The position numbers and the translations under genes were made by a program. 64,000 bases of DNA, from positions 1-64,000 of the forward strand of contig NZ_JAEC01000008.1 of the NCBI RefSeq assembly GCF_000518705.1, written 5' to 3'. This document shows positions 18,700-28,493 of the stretch, piece after piece. Position 1 is the first letter of the stretch; each line of letters begins with the position of its first letter. The DNA is from Shewanella colwelliana ATCC 39565 (GTDB lineage Bacteria; Pseudomonadota; Gammaproteobacteria; Enterobacterales; Shewanellaceae). The notes under the pieces are model-generated. The model was not told the origin of the DNA and did no database searches. It was given only the letters and a program-made list of their open reading frames with translations.

Positions 18700-19569
18700 C
18701 TAGTTGTTGCTGGCTTCAGCGAGATGCTCGACGTTCGCTTTGATCAATGTGATCAACTGCTGGGTTGCGTCAGTTTGGGTATCAGGGTTGAGGTACAAGG
18801 CCTCGTTAAACACTGGGAGCACTGGCAAATGATGCTCGATTGGATCTAAGATCTGCATATTGTCGTTAATGCGAAACTCTGCAATGGGCGCAATCGCGAG
18901 GTCGTTTTCTACTGCCATACACAAGGCTTGTGGCGACGGAGTCGATAACAATACATTAATCGGTCGCATCGTCAGCTGATGATTAGCAAATACCTGCGCT
19001 CTAATCGGGCAATTCTCTGGGTAAAGTGCCATCGGAATGGTATCGCGTTTATGGGCGTTACCTATTTTTGCCGCGACCCAATGAAATTTGCGCTCAAATA
19101 GCAGTTCACCGTGTGCCGGTGGCTGCCAGTGGGTGGCAACAATTAGATCAAACTCCCCTTGCTGTAAGCGTTTATACAGATTGCCACTGACATCGGTATC
19201 AATGACCAGTTCGATACAGGTAAATTCGCGAATGAACTCCAGTAAGCAGCTATTGAGGTAGCGTTTAATATAATCGGTTGGCACCCCAAGTCGAATGATT
19301 TCGCGGTTTTGGCAATCTTTAAGATCATCCAGTGCTTGGGAGTTAAGCTGCATCATTTTGTAGGCATAGTTGAGCAGTGTTTCACCTGACTCAGTAAGTG
19401 TCACCCCTTTGTTATCACGTAGCAGTAATGGCTGGCCGACACTCTCTTCCAGTTTTTTAATCTGCAAGCTTAACGTTGATTGAGTACGACAAATCTTGTC
19501 GGCTGCTTTTGATAAATTGCCACACTCTGCAACCGCGATAAAACTTTCGAGTAATTCGATTTTTAACAT
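18700..19569 (-). CDS. LysR-type transcriptional regulator
   Basis: 289 residues: an N-terminal helix-turn-helix (NLSKAADKICRTQSTLSLQIKKLEE, about 18-42) and a C-terminal substrate-binding-like domain. Divergent from a TetR-type gene across 121 bases, convergent with the island chemoreceptor. The second LysR gene of the island; its target may be the divergent TetR gene. The effector is unknown. Confidence 0.86.
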   Translation of the reverse strand: MLKIELLESFIAVAECGNLSKAADKICRTQSTLSLQIKKLEESVGQPLLLRDNKGVTLTESGETLLNYAYKMMQLNSQALDDLKDCQNREIIRLGVPTDYIKRYLNSCLLEFIREFTCIELVIDTDVSGNLYKRLQQGEFDLIVATHWQPPAHGELLFERKFHWVAAKIGNAHKRDTIPMALYPENCPIRAQVFANHQLTMRPINVLLSTPSPQALCMAVENDLAIAPIAEFRINDNMQILDPIEHHLPVLPVFNEALYLNPDTQTDATQQLITLIKANVEHLAEASNN

Positions 19570-19690
19570 AGGGTATTGGCTTTGCTCATAGTGGTATCAG
19601 TATTACTCAATATCGACGGGTCACAAACCCTGTTATCGTTTGATTGTGAAGTTGCAATGTTTTTGTTTGTAAAAATGTGATGAGGTCGGT

Positions 19691-20347
19691 ATGAGCAGTT
19701 GGGAACAGAGAACGGATTATCTTGTTGAGGTGGCGCAGCGTTGCCTTAGGGGGCATCAAAGTTTCGATTTGTGCCGCTCTCATCTTGTGGCAGCGAGTCA
19801 GATCTCTAAGGGAACCATCTATAATCATTTCACCACTGAGGCTGACTTGGTCGTCGCAGTCGCTTGTGCCCAATATCAAGATTGGTTGGTCGCCGCTGCG
19901 CGTGATCAACAGCAATACACAGACCCCTTTGAATGCTATCTGTTTCATCACTGCCAACGCCTACATGACGTGTTAGCTCAGAAGCGCTTTGTGATAGAAC
20001 GAATGATGCCCAATCAAGAGTTATTACAGCAAGCTTCAGATGTATATCGTGATCGATTTAATGATTTGCTCGAGCAATATCAAGCATGGAATCAAGGTAT
20101 TATTTTGCGCGTTGGCGAGCGAGCGGGATTTGACCGTTATGAACTACTCAAAAACTATATTCGTGGCACCATGATCAACAGCGATGATGGCATTAGGCGA
20201 TGCGACGATCTGCAGACCTATTATCAATTTAGTTATGCGATGGCTCAGCTAATGGGGCATTCGGACAAGCGAATCCCCTCCAAGCAAACATTTGCCGACT
20301 GGTTGTCACAACAACACCAACCGCAAGCCGCTATGTCAGCCGCGTGA
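19691..20347 (+). CDS. TetR/AcrR-type transcriptional regulator
   Basis: 218 residues with an N-terminal TetR-like helix-turn-helix (SHLVAASQISKGTIYNHFTTEADL, about 36-59); the ligand-binding half is not recognised. TetR proteins bind even-spaced palindromes, and a TetR repressor (AcuR) controls acrylate genes in other bacteria. This gene is therefore a real competitor to the LysR genes as reader of the TTGGAA-N4-TTCCAA sites 3-9 kb upstream. I see no such palindrome at its own promoter. Confidence 0.8.
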   Translation: MSSWEQRTDYLVEVAQRCLRGHQSFDLCRSHLVAASQISKGTIYNHFTTEADLVVAVACAQYQDWLVAAARDQQQYTDPFECYLFHHCQRLHDVLAQKRFVIERMMPNQELLQQASDVYRDRFNDLLEQYQAWNQGIILRVGERAGFDRYELLKNYIRGTMINSDDGIRRCDDLQTYYQFSYAMAQLMGHSDKRIPSKQTFADWLSQQHQPQAAMSAA

Positions 20348-20362
20348 TGATATTGCCATTTC

Positions 20363-22282
20363 TTAAGTGGTGAAATGCGCACATTCAGCGTGTAAGCGCT
20401 GGGTTAAATCACTCAATTGTGTCGACTGTTTGGCGACCTTATCTGATATTGAGGCAACATGCTGACTGACTTGCTCAATTTGGCCTAGGTTGTCAGTTAG
20501 CTCCGTGGTGGCTTGGGCCTGTTCTTTACTGCCCAGTGCTATCGATGCCAATTGGGTCGTCGACTCCTCCATTTGATTCACTATGTGATTAAACGCCTGC
20601 TCGGTCTGTCGCGCTATCTTATTGCCTTCGGACATTTTTTGAAGTGAGTTATCAGTAAGGCCTATGGTCTTTGAGGCTGCGATGGCTGTGCGGTTTGCTA
20701 GGCTTCTAACCTCATCGGCCACCACAGAAAACCCTCGACCAAACTCTCCTGCTCGTGCGGCCTCGATGGCGGCATTGAGCGCAATCAGATTAGTTTGATC
20801 GGCGATGTTGGTGATCTCCTTCATGATGCTGGCGATTTCGTTGCCTGATTGATTTATGCCGTCTAAGGAGACAGTGAGCGATTGCATCTGCTGATAGCCG
20901 CCTGCCGCTTGAGTTAATATTTCGCTACTTTGTCGGTGCATACCATCGGATGAGTGCGCGGTGATTTGGGTTTGGCTCTCTATTTCATGCAGTGCAGAGC
21001 TCATGGAGGCTAAATAGCTCAGTTGGGTGCTGGCACCATTCTCCAGTTGAGTACCATCTTGTTTCAAGGTACTTGAGGTGTGTTGGATGGCATCACTGCA
21101 CTGTTTTACCGAGAGAATGAGCCTAGAAAGGTTCGCCAACATTTTGGACAATGCCTGACCGAGTACATCTTTTTCGCTGGCCAGTTTGATTTGACCTGAG
21201 AGATCGCCCGCAGCAATTTTTTCCGCGCTTACCACCTGTTGGCGTAGTATTGCAACTAAGTGTGATACAGCCTGTGCGATATGCCCCAGCTCATCTTTTC
21301 TATCTAGCAGGGATTGCCATTGAGTTTGGTTTAAGCGGCTAAGTTCAATATCGCCAATGGCGAGATCATCAATGGCGGTAGATACGGTACTGAGTCCTTG
21401 AGTGACCAAGGTCACCAGCTTAATGATCAGCAATGACACAATCAAAATGGCAATGAGAGACACGACAGCACTTACGATGATTAACTGTGATTGGCTATCT
21501 TCGATAACTTGTTTTTTTATAGCACTCACGATTAACCAACCACTGGTGGGTTCCTGTTGGACCCAGCCTTGATAGGTTTGATTTTGTTCGTCAAAGTCTA
21601 CAATTTGATTCTTCTTGCTGCATAAGTCTTTAAAGTTAAGTGATTCATTGTTTGTGCTGGCTAATTTACTGTGAGCGACCAGTTGGCATGTTTGCGACAA
21701 CACGAATGCATTGCTGTGTTGATTGACCTCGCCAATATCCACATAGTCTTGATAAAAATTATCCAATGGCAGACTCATAAACAGTAAGCCTTTGCCTGAG
21801 ACTTTTATTGCAAAAGTCACCAGCAGTTTGCCATCGACACGACTTTTAGTTGGCTCAGAAATTACAGCGTGTTGGCTATGCTTAGCCAGCATAACGTAAC
21901 GCATGCTGGCGTAGCTTTTACCGATACGGCTAGGTTTGCTGGCGGCAATGGCTATTTGTTGTTGATCAAGTAACGCAATATTTCTAGCGCCATATTGCTC
22001 TGCCATCTCCTTAAGGTGTGCCGATACATTTGACCGAAAAGCGGGGTCCTCAAGTGCCATAAGTATAAATGGGCTTTTTGATAAGGCATTAATGGTGTTT
22101 AGATTGCCATTGACCCATGCGCTGATATTGTTTTTTAGCAGCGCATTACTGCCCTGAATACTACTGGTTGATGCCTGCTGCATTGCACTGAGACTCATGC
22201 TGATCGTGATATAAGCGATCGCAATGAACCCGAGCGTCACGAGCGGCAGCAATAGCGCATTAAATCTGTGCGTTAACTTCAT
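20363..22282 (-). CDS. Methyl-accepting chemotaxis protein
   Basis: 639 residues from ATG 22282, chosen because GAGGA lies 6 bases before it (a longer frame to 22309 has no ribosome site). TM1 about 10-32, a periplasmic Cache-like sensor, TM2 about 270-293, HAMP, then the signalling tip [20 protein letters not shown]. Two cysteines in the sensor (QTCQLVAHS and LCSKKN regions) may form a disulfide. It follows the PiT transporter gene by 44 bases in the same direction, so a phosphate-linked ligand is possible but unproven. Confidence 0.88.
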   Translation of the reverse strand: MKLTHRFNALLLPLVTLGFIAIAYITISMSLSAMQQASTSSIQGSNALLKNNISAWVNGNLNTINALSKSPFILMALEDPAFRSNVSAHLKEMAEQYGARNIALLDQQQIAIAASKPSRIGKSYASMRYVMLAKHSQHAVISEPTKSRVDGKLLVTFAIKVSGKGLLFMSLPLDNFYQDYVDIGEVNQHSNAFVLSQTCQLVAHSKLASTNNESLNFKDLCSKKNQIVDFDEQNQTYQGWVQQEPTSGWLIVSAIKKQVIEDSQSQLIIVSAVVSLIAILIVSLLIIKLVTLVTQGLSTVSTAIDDLAIGDIELSRLNQTQWQSLLDRKDELGHIAQAVSHLVAILRQQVVSAEKIAAGDLSGQIKLASEKDVLGQALSKMLANLSRLILSVKQCSDAIQHTSSTLKQDGTQLENGASTQLSYLASMSSALHEIESQTQITAHSSDGMHRQSSEILTQAAGGYQQMQSLTVSLDGINQSGNEIASIMKEITNIADQTNLIALNAAIEAARAGEFGRGFSVVADEVRSLANRTAIAASKTIGLTDNSLQKMSEGNKIARQTEQAFNHIVNQMEESTTQLASIALGSKEQAQATTELTDNLGQIEQVSQHVASISDKVAKQSTQLSDLTQRLHAECAHFTT

Positions 22283-22326
22283 AATTGTCCTCGTATCCAG
22301 TGGCAGCAATACCGTGAGTTCAGGTG

Positions 22327-23370
22327 TTAAATGACCACCTGATTGAACAGGTTTTGTATAATGAATAGCCCAATGAAACAGGCAATCGCAGACATTATCG
22401 GTGTGATCACCCAGCCGATAAGTATTCTAAAAAGGACTTTCCATTGAATAGGCAATCGCTTGAGTAATGCGATGCCGACAACGGCACCAATAACCGCTTG
22501 AGAGCTTGATACAGGCACCAGAGGGATGGGCGGTAATCCGATACTGACGAACGCATTTGATAAGGTTTGAGAGGAGAAAATAAACAAAACGATAGAGTGG
22601 GCCATCACCACCACCCAAGCGGTGACGGGGGTCATGGCGATGAGGTTGTCACCCACAGTCAGCATCACTTTTTTTGAGTAAGTAAATACCCCTATGCTGA
22701 TCGCGACAGCACCGATAAAAAACAGCTGCATTGCTGCGGTGAGTTCAATGTTGAATATCTTAATGGGATCTATGGGGGTACTGAGTACAAACACCCCCAT
22801 GACATTAGCGATGTTATTAGCACCTAGGCTGTAGGACCCAAAAGCCCCTGCCAAGATAAGGCCTATGCGGGTCCACTGATCGAGTTGAAACAGCCCCGGA
22901 CGAAGTTTAGCAATCGCTGAGGTGACGCACTTAAACAGGATAACCGCAGTGACTGCTGCAAGTATTGGGCACAATACCCAGGTACTTAATATTTTTGATA
23001 ACACCTCGGGATCTGTTTCCATGCCGCTAAACAGGTTCCAGCCAATGATGGCCCCAACAATGGCTTGCCCGGTAGAGACTGGCAGGCCTGATTTCGTCAT
23101 GAAATAAACCGTGGTTGCTGCAGCGAGTGCAACGGTAAATGCGCCGCCTAACGCAGAGACTTTACCAAGCGCACCTAAGGTATGTGATGCCCCTGCACCA
23201 CTGATCACTGCACCTAATATGACCATTACTGAGCAGATCATTGCAGCGGTCGAGAACTTAACCATATTTGAGCCAACGGCAGTACCGAAGACGTTGGCAG
23301 CGTCATTGGCTCCGAGAGACCAACCGAGAAACAGGCCGCTAGAAAGAAAAATCCAGATTGCAATATCCAT
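22327..23370 (-). CDS. PiT-family inorganic phosphate transporter
   Basis: Integral membrane Pi:cation symporter (PiT/SLC20) of 347 residues, with the two inverted signature repeats [15 protein letters not shown] near the N-terminus and [13 protein letters not shown] mid-protein, and a paired [16 protein letters not shown] / [16 protein letters not shown]. It is shorter than E. coli PitA because the central cytoplasmic loop is missing, as in many single-module bacterial PiTs. It is translated right after its DUF47 partner (11-base gap, AGGAG ribosome site). Confidence 0.92.
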   Translation of the reverse strand: MDIAIWIFLSSGLFLGWSLGANDAANVFGTAVGSNMVKFSTAAMICSVMVILGAVISGAGASHTLGALGKVSALGGAFTVALAAATTVYFMTKSGLPVSTGQAIVGAIIGWNLFSGMETDPEVLSKILSTWVLCPILAAVTAVILFKCVTSAIAKLRPGLFQLDQWTRIGLILAGAFGSYSLGANNIANVMGVFVLSTPIDPIKIFNIELTAAMQLFFIGAVAISIGVFTYSKKVMLTVGDNLIAMTPVTAWVVVMAHSIVLFIFSSQTLSNAFVSIGLPPIPLVPVSSSQAVIGAVVGIALLKRLPIQWKVLFRILIGWVITPIMSAIACFIGLFIIQNLFNQVVI

Positions 23371-23381
23371 ACTTAAACTCC

Positions 23382-24050
23382 TTACTGCACGCGTTTAAGG
23401 GTGAAGATTGCTATCCGGTCACTAATGTCTTCCGCGAGGTTGGCGACTTGGTCGATACGGTCGCAAAAATAGCGCAGCTGAATTTTGTTAACTAGTGGTA
23501 GGTCGGTATCAAATAACATCACTTTGGTGCGAGTGCATAGTAGGTCGGCTTGGCTTTCAAAAGCGATAACTTTGGTATGGTACTCTTGCACTCGCTGTAA
23601 ATCGGTGAAGAAGCTTTTGGCACACAGGAGTGTGTGATCTATGGTGTCGCTGACAGTATTAAGTAAGCTAAGCAGTTCATCGCCAATCTCTTTAGGAATA
23701 AGCGGTTGCTCAATTTTTAGGTGTAAGCCTATGGTTTCTTGTTTGTTGATTAAACGGTCGGTGAGATCAATTAATGATGCCACATCAGAGCGTAAGTCAG
23801 GGATAAGCGTCTTTCGGTAAAGCGTATGCTCTATCTCTCTTTTTAATAGATCAGCTTGATGCTCAATACTTTGAAGTTCGGCCAATGTTTTTTCAAACTC
23901 AGCGCTCTTGGCACCGTAAGTTAAGTAGTTTTTCCACATCTGGATGGACTTATGGTGAGATAAGGTGACCTGTTCAAAAAAGAGGTAAACCTTTGTTTCT
24001 GTAGATTCGCTCTTTGAAAGAAGCGTAGTGAGCCGAGAAAAGCCAAACAT
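23382..24050 (-). CDS. DUF47/PhoU-like accessory protein of the PiT transporter
   Basis: 222-residue all-helical cytoplasmic protein of the TIGR00153/DUF47 family, distantly related to PhoU. These are typically encoded just before a pit gene and are thought to modulate phosphate uptake. An AAGGAG ribosome site precedes the ATG. Acidic and aspartate-rich helix segments (DLTDRLINKQE and RYFCDRIDQVANLAEDISDRI) match the metal-binding E/D-x3-D repeats of PhoU relatives. Confidence 0.88.
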   Translation of the reverse strand: MFGFSRLTTLLSKSESTETKVYLFFEQVTLSHHKSIQMWKNYLTYGAKSAEFEKTLAELQSIEHQADLLKREIEHTLYRKTLIPDLRSDVASLIDLTDRLINKQETIGLHLKIEQPLIPKEIGDELLSLLNTVSDTIDHTLLCAKSFFTDLQRVQEYHTKVIAFESQADLLCTRTKVMLFDTDLPLVNKIQLRYFCDRIDQVANLAEDISDRIAIFTLKRVQ

Positions 24051-24097
24051 GGCATCTCCTTATTCGATTGGATAGGTGTGTAGGTAACGCTGAGGGG

Positions 24098-24143
24098 AAG
24101 GCCAAATATCACTAAAGGGAGCAATTTAGTAACACTTGGCCTT
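24098..24143. promoter_or_regulatory. Bipartite hairpin between the exported CYTH gene and the DUF47 gene
   Basis: AAGGCCAA (24098) pairs with TTGGCCTT (24136). After symmetric 5-base internal loops, ACTAAA (24111) pairs with TTTAGT (24125) around an 8-base loop. No T-run follows on the minus strand, so this may be a regulatory or processing hairpin that sets different levels for the genes on either side, rather than a plain terminator. Confidence 0.5.
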
Positions 24144-24151
24144 AGTCGGGT

Positions 24152-24976
24152 TTAATTAAACCCTTTTGACATCTTAAAGGTGGCAGATGTCTTAGAGCCG
24201 TTGTTTTCACTCGGCATGTTCACTTTATTAACTTCTTCGTTGAGGAAGTTATAAGCTTCTTCTAGGTAACTCTTATCGCTAGCGTGGCCTTTAAACGAGA
24301 ACTCGGTAAAGGTGACGCGAGGCTTGCGGTAGTAAGGGGTCCACAACTGAAAATCGATCTCTAAATTTTCGTAGCGAGGGTCTTTAAGACTACCTTCCCA
24401 GCCATGCGTTCTCATCACTAAGGTTTGCTGCAGTTTGTCTTTATTATTTTCGTAGATAGGGCCTACGATTTCCCAAACCGTGTCATCTTTCTTCAAAATA
24501 TTGAAGACGCTTTCGATATCGACTCTTTTGACATCAATATCTGCTGGCGAGTACGGCACATCGTAACTGACACTGTAGGCTGATTTGTCGTTAGTAAAGT
24601 CAATTTCAGCTTTTTTGTAGTCACTCACCTCGCCAAAACCTTCAGGGTTTGCCGCTCTGAGTTTGACCGTTATTTTACTTTTTCTCGGTTTGGTGACATG
24701 TTCTCTGACACGGATTTGAATGTTATCGGCTTTAAAAGCACGATCGGCTGTATCGATATAAGTGACTAGTTTTACTGAAATATCATCATCCAAGTTAATA
24801 AAGCTAAATGCTTTCTTGAAGGCATCTGTTTGTTTGTCTGCAGCATAGGGTAAGGTTTTTCCTACCCCTGTATTGACGTGATACTCAAGTTGAGTAAACG
24901 CGTCGGGTGATAGTGCATAAGCACTGGCACTAAGGCAGAGATTGATTGCACCGATTAGAAATAAATTATTTCTCAT
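24152..24976 (-). CDS. Exported CYTH/triphosphate-tunnel-like protein
   Basis: 274 residues with a signal peptide (cleavage after AYA, about 21). The mature part shows hallmarks of the CYTH fold: YIDTADRAF (the Y-x-DT-x-D strand), then IQIRVRE and ITVKLR, which supply the alternating R/K residues lining the tunnel, and acidic strands YENLEIDF and FTEFSF later. The N-terminal ExExK motif is not clear (QLEYHV). A periplasmic member of this family is unusual, since known triphosphatases are cytoplasmic. It follows the porin gene by 17 bases with an AAGGAG ribosome site, so porin and this protein probably handle the same phosphate compound in the periplasm. Confidence 0.68.
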   Translation of the reverse strand: MRNNLFLIGAINLCLSASAYALSPDAFTQLEYHVNTGVGKTLPYAADKQTDAFKKAFSFINLDDDISVKLVTYIDTADRAFKADNIQIRVREHVTKPRKSKITVKLRAANPEGFGEVSDYKKAEIDFTNDKSAYSVSYDVPYSPADIDVKRVDIESVFNILKKDDTVWEIVGPIYENNKDKLQQTLVMRTHGWEGSLKDPRYENLEIDFQLWTPYYRKPRVTFTEFSFKGHASDKSYLEEAYNFLNEEVNKVNMPSENNGSKTSATFKMSKGFN

Positions 24977-24993
24977 AATGTAGGCTCCTTACC

Positions 24994-26352
24994 TTAAAAT
25001 GCGAACTGTAGGCGAGCTTGGAAAATATTACCGTCTTGATCGTATTGTTCTACACCATTGATATCTGTGTATGGCGAGACATAATCGGCCTGGGTATGTA
25101 CGTAGTTGAGTTGGGCTTTAAGGTTGTCTTCTAAGTACCAGTTTAATCCCAGTACGTAATCTGTTTTCTTACCGCCTTCGATCCCTGCATCGACATCATC
25201 AAAGTTGGCTTGATCAACTCTCAAGGCAACTTCCCATGCACCCCAACCTCCAGAAGAGATAGGACTATCGGGAGAAACAGCTTTGAATGTGCCTTTCTTG
25301 CCGCTATAACGCCATTTTTCGCCTGTGATGGTATAGACAGCTTGTGCATAGTAAGAGTTAACACTCACTTTCGGGTCATCAATTTGATCAACCGCAGCGG
25401 TCATGTATTCGGCTTGCAACAATAGATTACTGTATTGATAGGCTAGCTCTGCACCGTAGTGAATGCCCGATTCCGCTTTTATCTTGCCAGTATCTACAAT
25501 ACGCTCTGTCGGCTTGGTATTTGGACGCGCACGATAGCGCAGGGATTTAGCGGCATCATCATTGAGGTTGTTATAGAGTCCGCTCGCACCAATGTGGAGC
25601 AAGTGACCATTACTATTGATCGGCGCCATGGTGAAGCGCGCGTTAAGCATATCCATTTTGGCGTGGTTTTGATCGTCAGTTTCTTCAAACTCATTCTCGG
25701 TGATCACGCCATAACCTAAATGCAGGTTGTAGTTATTACCCACATAGCGCCACTGCACACCTAATGCTCTGTCTGGAGAGAAACTATCAGTCGATGCGCG
25801 CTCTAAAAAGGCAAGGTGAGCGGAGCTACCTGTTGCTTCCATACCAAAGGCATATTTTTGGAAACCCAGTTTTAAGGTCGAATTGTCCCAGCCTTTATAG
25901 GTGACGTTGGCATCTTTAACTTCAACTTCGGCAAGTCCATCGAAATCGAGTTCCAGTTCATATTCCCAAGAGTTTGAAAAGTATCCCTCTATGCCAAAAC
26001 GTAGGCGGCGAATACTTGCGTCGGTAAAGCTCTCTACATAGTCACCGCCATTTTTGTAAAGCTCATCAGCTTTGACGTAATCAGCTTGAATACGTGCTTT
26101 AAACTCTAACGTAGAGCGGCCATCTTGGGAGATCAAGGCTGGGCTTGGCGAATCTTTAGAGAATTTAACGCGGTCGACTTTATTGGCAGCATCTTTGGCT
26201 TCAATTAACTCCATTTCTAATGCATTGAGTCGTTCTTCTAGCTCTAAGACCTTATCTGTTTCCGTCGCCATGACTGCAGATGAAAAACATAGCACTGAGG
26301 CGGAAATTGCTAGCGCGATAGGTGAGATTGAAAACATCTTTTTACTGTTCAT
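24994..26352 (-). CDS. OprO/OprP-like phosphate/polyphosphate porin
   Basis: 452-residue outer-membrane protein from ATG 26352 (AAGGAAG 7 bases before it). Signal peptide ending VMA, then a short coiled coil (LELEERLNALEMELIEAK) before the barrel, as in phosphate-selective porins O and P. The strands RIQADYVKADE and RRLRFGIEGYF and the C-terminal FQARLQFAF fit a 16-strand trimer. With PiT, DUF47 and CYTH genes beside it, passage of phosphate, pyro- or polyphosphate is the best guess; the anion-selecting arginines were not checked. Confidence 0.8.
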   Translation of the reverse strand: MNSKKMFSISPIALAISASVLCFSSAVMATETDKVLELEERLNALEMELIEAKDAANKVDRVKFSKDSPSPALISQDGRSTLEFKARIQADYVKADELYKNGGDYVESFTDASIRRLRFGIEGYFSNSWEYELELDFDGLAEVEVKDANVTYKGWDNSTLKLGFQKYAFGMEATGSSAHLAFLERASTDSFSPDRALGVQWRYVGNNYNLHLGYGVITENEFEETDDQNHAKMDMLNARFTMAPINSNGHLLHIGASGLYNNLNDDAAKSLRYRARPNTKPTERIVDTGKIKAESGIHYGAELAYQYSNLLLQAEYMTAAVDQIDDPKVSVNSYYAQAVYTITGEKWRYSGKKGTFKAVSPDSPISSGGWGAWEVALRVDQANFDDVDAGIEGGKKTDYVLGLNWYLEDNLKAQLNYVHTQADYVSPYTDINGVEQYDQDGNIFQARLQFAF

Positions 26353-26388
26353 AATACGCTTCCTTCGGTAACTTCTTATTGTATACAC

Positions 26389-26653
26389 TTGGTGTTAAAC
26401 GCTTTCTAAACTTGATGTGTTAAGAGTATGCTTTATATGTGCTAAAAAACATGATCGATGTCAACTAATTACAACTAAATCGTACACATTGTTGATTTTT
26501 TGGTGGTTGATTTTGTCTTGGGTGGATATGCGCTAATGTATAAATGCTAATCGATGCCTAGCTTCTATCTTACACAGGGTATAAGCGTGTCGTTGGCTAC
26601 TCTGGTGTTAGTTGTTAATGTTGTCAGATTAGGTGGTTTTTCTTTCTGATTAA
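26389..26653. other. Intergenic region upstream of the OprO/P-like porin
   Basis: Contains the conserved block TTACAACTAAATCGTACAC at 26469-26487 that recurs before the CYTH operon, and an AT-rich promoter zone for the minus strand. No coding region. Confidence 0.5.
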
Positions 26654-27994
26654 CTAGCCTTTAATGTTATGTTTTATATCTACTTTGTCTATGCGGTGTA
26701 TTCCTTTTCTGCTCACAAAAAGCTTGTAGTGATCATGGGTTTCCTGCGCGCCATGTTGCAGTGTCACAATGAGGTGTACCGTGTTGACTTTGTGGATGTT
26801 GGTATATTTGATATTTGACTCATTTTCATACCAGTGCTGACTCATTACCTTAGGGAGTTTTCGTAAAGGTCTGCTCAAATTTATTGTAAGTTCATCTAAA
26901 AACTTTTCCTCAGAATTTGTGTTGTTTGTTGTCGTAAAATGATAACTACGCTGATGGACAAAAGCGGTATTAAATCGACTACTTTCGGTATTGTTGGCGC
27001 GCTTGATAATTGCCTTTACCTCCTCATTTAACAGATGTCGATTTTGGCTATAGTAAGTCTCTTTTAGATCGCAGAGGCTGTTGTCATCATTGGTATAGAA
27101 ACGGTAATGATGTTGAAAAAAATGGGAGAAAAATTTCTGCATCAGGTAGTTGCGACCCAGCTCTTTAATGCGATCTTTAAAAATGTAGGAGAGCACTAAA
27201 GAGACAAAGAAAGGAGTTGAAAAGTTGCCAAAGGCTTTTTGAGTGGCAAAGGCAACTCCAGTCGCAAATGCCATGGCTAATGCAGCGGCAAAGCCAAAAA
27301 TGAGTTGTTCGACAACCGCACCATCATTCAATTTTTTACAGCGGACTTTATAGGGGCTGTTAATAATCCTACGTCCCATATGCAAACGACGCAGGAGTTT
27401 CTCCTGCCCATCTTCGCTGCTATCGGTTAACTTGATATGGTGCTTGTTGGCATAATTGCAGGTGTGGATTATTTTGCTTTCAATATCACTTTTTTCAGAC
27501 TTACATGCCTTAAGTTTGTGTTGCAGTAGCGTTTGGTGGAAGTGATAGAGGAGTTGATGGTTGGCGAGCTGAAAACGTTTATGATGAGTGAGTTGATTCT
27601 CATTGTCATGAATACCTTGAAAAGATTCAATCAATTCGCCAACTAGCGCCAACTGTGAAGTACTAGCGGTTAATAGCATTTGATTTATGCCTGAGACGAA
27701 GTTCGATAATGCGCGAATATAGTTGTTGGAGTTGTGGGTTGCTTTGGCGTAAGCCGTTTGTCTCAGGGTAAATAGGTCGCGTTTGACTGAGTCGACGTTC
27801 ATTGGCGTCGCTTTTATCAGTGATTGTTTTTGTAATAAGGATTGATAGAAGTGGGATGGAGAGAAAAAGTCGCTATGATCGGCCAATGGTGCTGGGTAAA
27901 AGTAGTGTACTTTTACCCGTGCATTTTTAATGGTGGCGGCAAGCTCAACATTAATGGCTAAGTGGTATTGGTCGGCGATCGATAGCGACAACAT
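26654..27994 (-). CDS. Unrecognised membrane protein of the CYTH cluster
   Basis: 446 residues of no family I recognise. No signal peptide. A soluble N-terminal half rich in His, Gln and Lys (about 1-225) is followed by two adjacent hydrophobic helices (about 229-251 and 258-274) and a C-terminal basic, His-rich soluble domain. The layout suggests a hairpin-anchored inner-membrane protein with both large domains in the cytoplasm. It is the last gene of a three-gene operon behind two CYTH-type proteins (11-base gap). A role as scaffold or polymerase/translocase subunit for polyphosphate is speculative. Confidence 0.75.
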   Translation of the reverse strand: MLSLSIADQYHLAINVELAATIKNARVKVHYFYPAPLADHSDFFSPSHFYQSLLQKQSLIKATPMNVDSVKRDLFTLRQTAYAKATHNSNNYIRALSNFVSGINQMLLTASTSQLALVGELIESFQGIHDNENQLTHHKRFQLANHQLLYHFHQTLLQHKLKACKSEKSDIESKIIHTCNYANKHHIKLTDSSEDGQEKLLRRLHMGRRIINSPYKVRCKKLNDGAVVEQLIFGFAAALAMAFATGVAFATQKAFGNFSTPFFVSLVLSYIFKDRIKELGRNYLMQKFFSHFFQHHYRFYTNDDNSLCDLKETYYSQNRHLLNEEVKAIIKRANNTESSRFNTAFVHQRSYHFTTTNNTNSEEKFLDELTINLSRPLRKLPKVMSQHWYENESNIKYTNIHKVNTVHLIVTLQHGAQETHDHYKLFVSRKGIHRIDKVDIKHNIKG

Positions 27995-28005
27995 AATTAT
28001 TACTG

Positions 28006-28476
28006 TTACCAGGTAGTATAAGGTTGCTTCATTAGTATTGAGTTGTAGTAACGCGTGTCACCAGTGACCTCTTCACCTAACCAACTTGGCTTGTTGACGG
28101 TTTGCGCTTCAGTTGTCAGTTCAACCTCAGCAACAGTTAAGCCTTGGTTACTTTGGTAGAATTCATCGACTTCAAAAAGATGATTCTCATGTTCAACTAA
28201 GTAACGGGTTTTATCGATCACACCCGGCTCGCAAATTTTAAGTAACTCTTGTGCTTCGGAGACTGGGATTTCACTTTCCCACTCGTAACGTGAAGCCCCC
28301 GATTCATTACCTATCCCTTTAATGGTGAGAAACCCTTTGTCACCCTTAACTCTTACTCTAACGGTTCGCTCAGGAACACTACTCAAATACCCTTGAATGA
28401 TGCGAACTGAACGAGCTGCTTGCTGCTTAAACTCATCACTTTTGACTAAATATTTACGTTCAATTTCTTGTGCCAT
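28006..28476 (-). CDS. CYTH-domain inorganic triphosphatase (TTM family)
   Basis: 156-residue single-domain CYTH protein, the compact bacterial form. All tunnel residues are visible: ExExK as E4-I-E6-R-K8, RVRV (R40, R42), K53 in TIKG, E65/E67, K89 and R91, E102 and D104, and the closing AEVEL pair E117/E119. Members hydrolyse tripolyphosphate to pyrophosphate and Pi with a divalent metal; some act on thiamine triphosphate. The complete motif set predicts an active enzyme. It sits between a degenerate CYTH-like gene (17-base gap) and the 446-residue membrane protein gene. Confidence 0.88.
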   Translation of the reverse strand: MAQEIERKYLVKSDEFKQQAARSVRIIQGYLSSVPERTVRVRVKGDKGFLTIKGIGNESGASRYEWESEIPVSEAQELLKICEPGVIDKTRYLVEHENHLFEVDEFYQSNQGLTVAEVELTTEAQTVNKPSWLGEEVTGDTRYYNSILMKQPYTTW

Positions 28477-28493
28477 GATCCGTTTCCTTAAAA

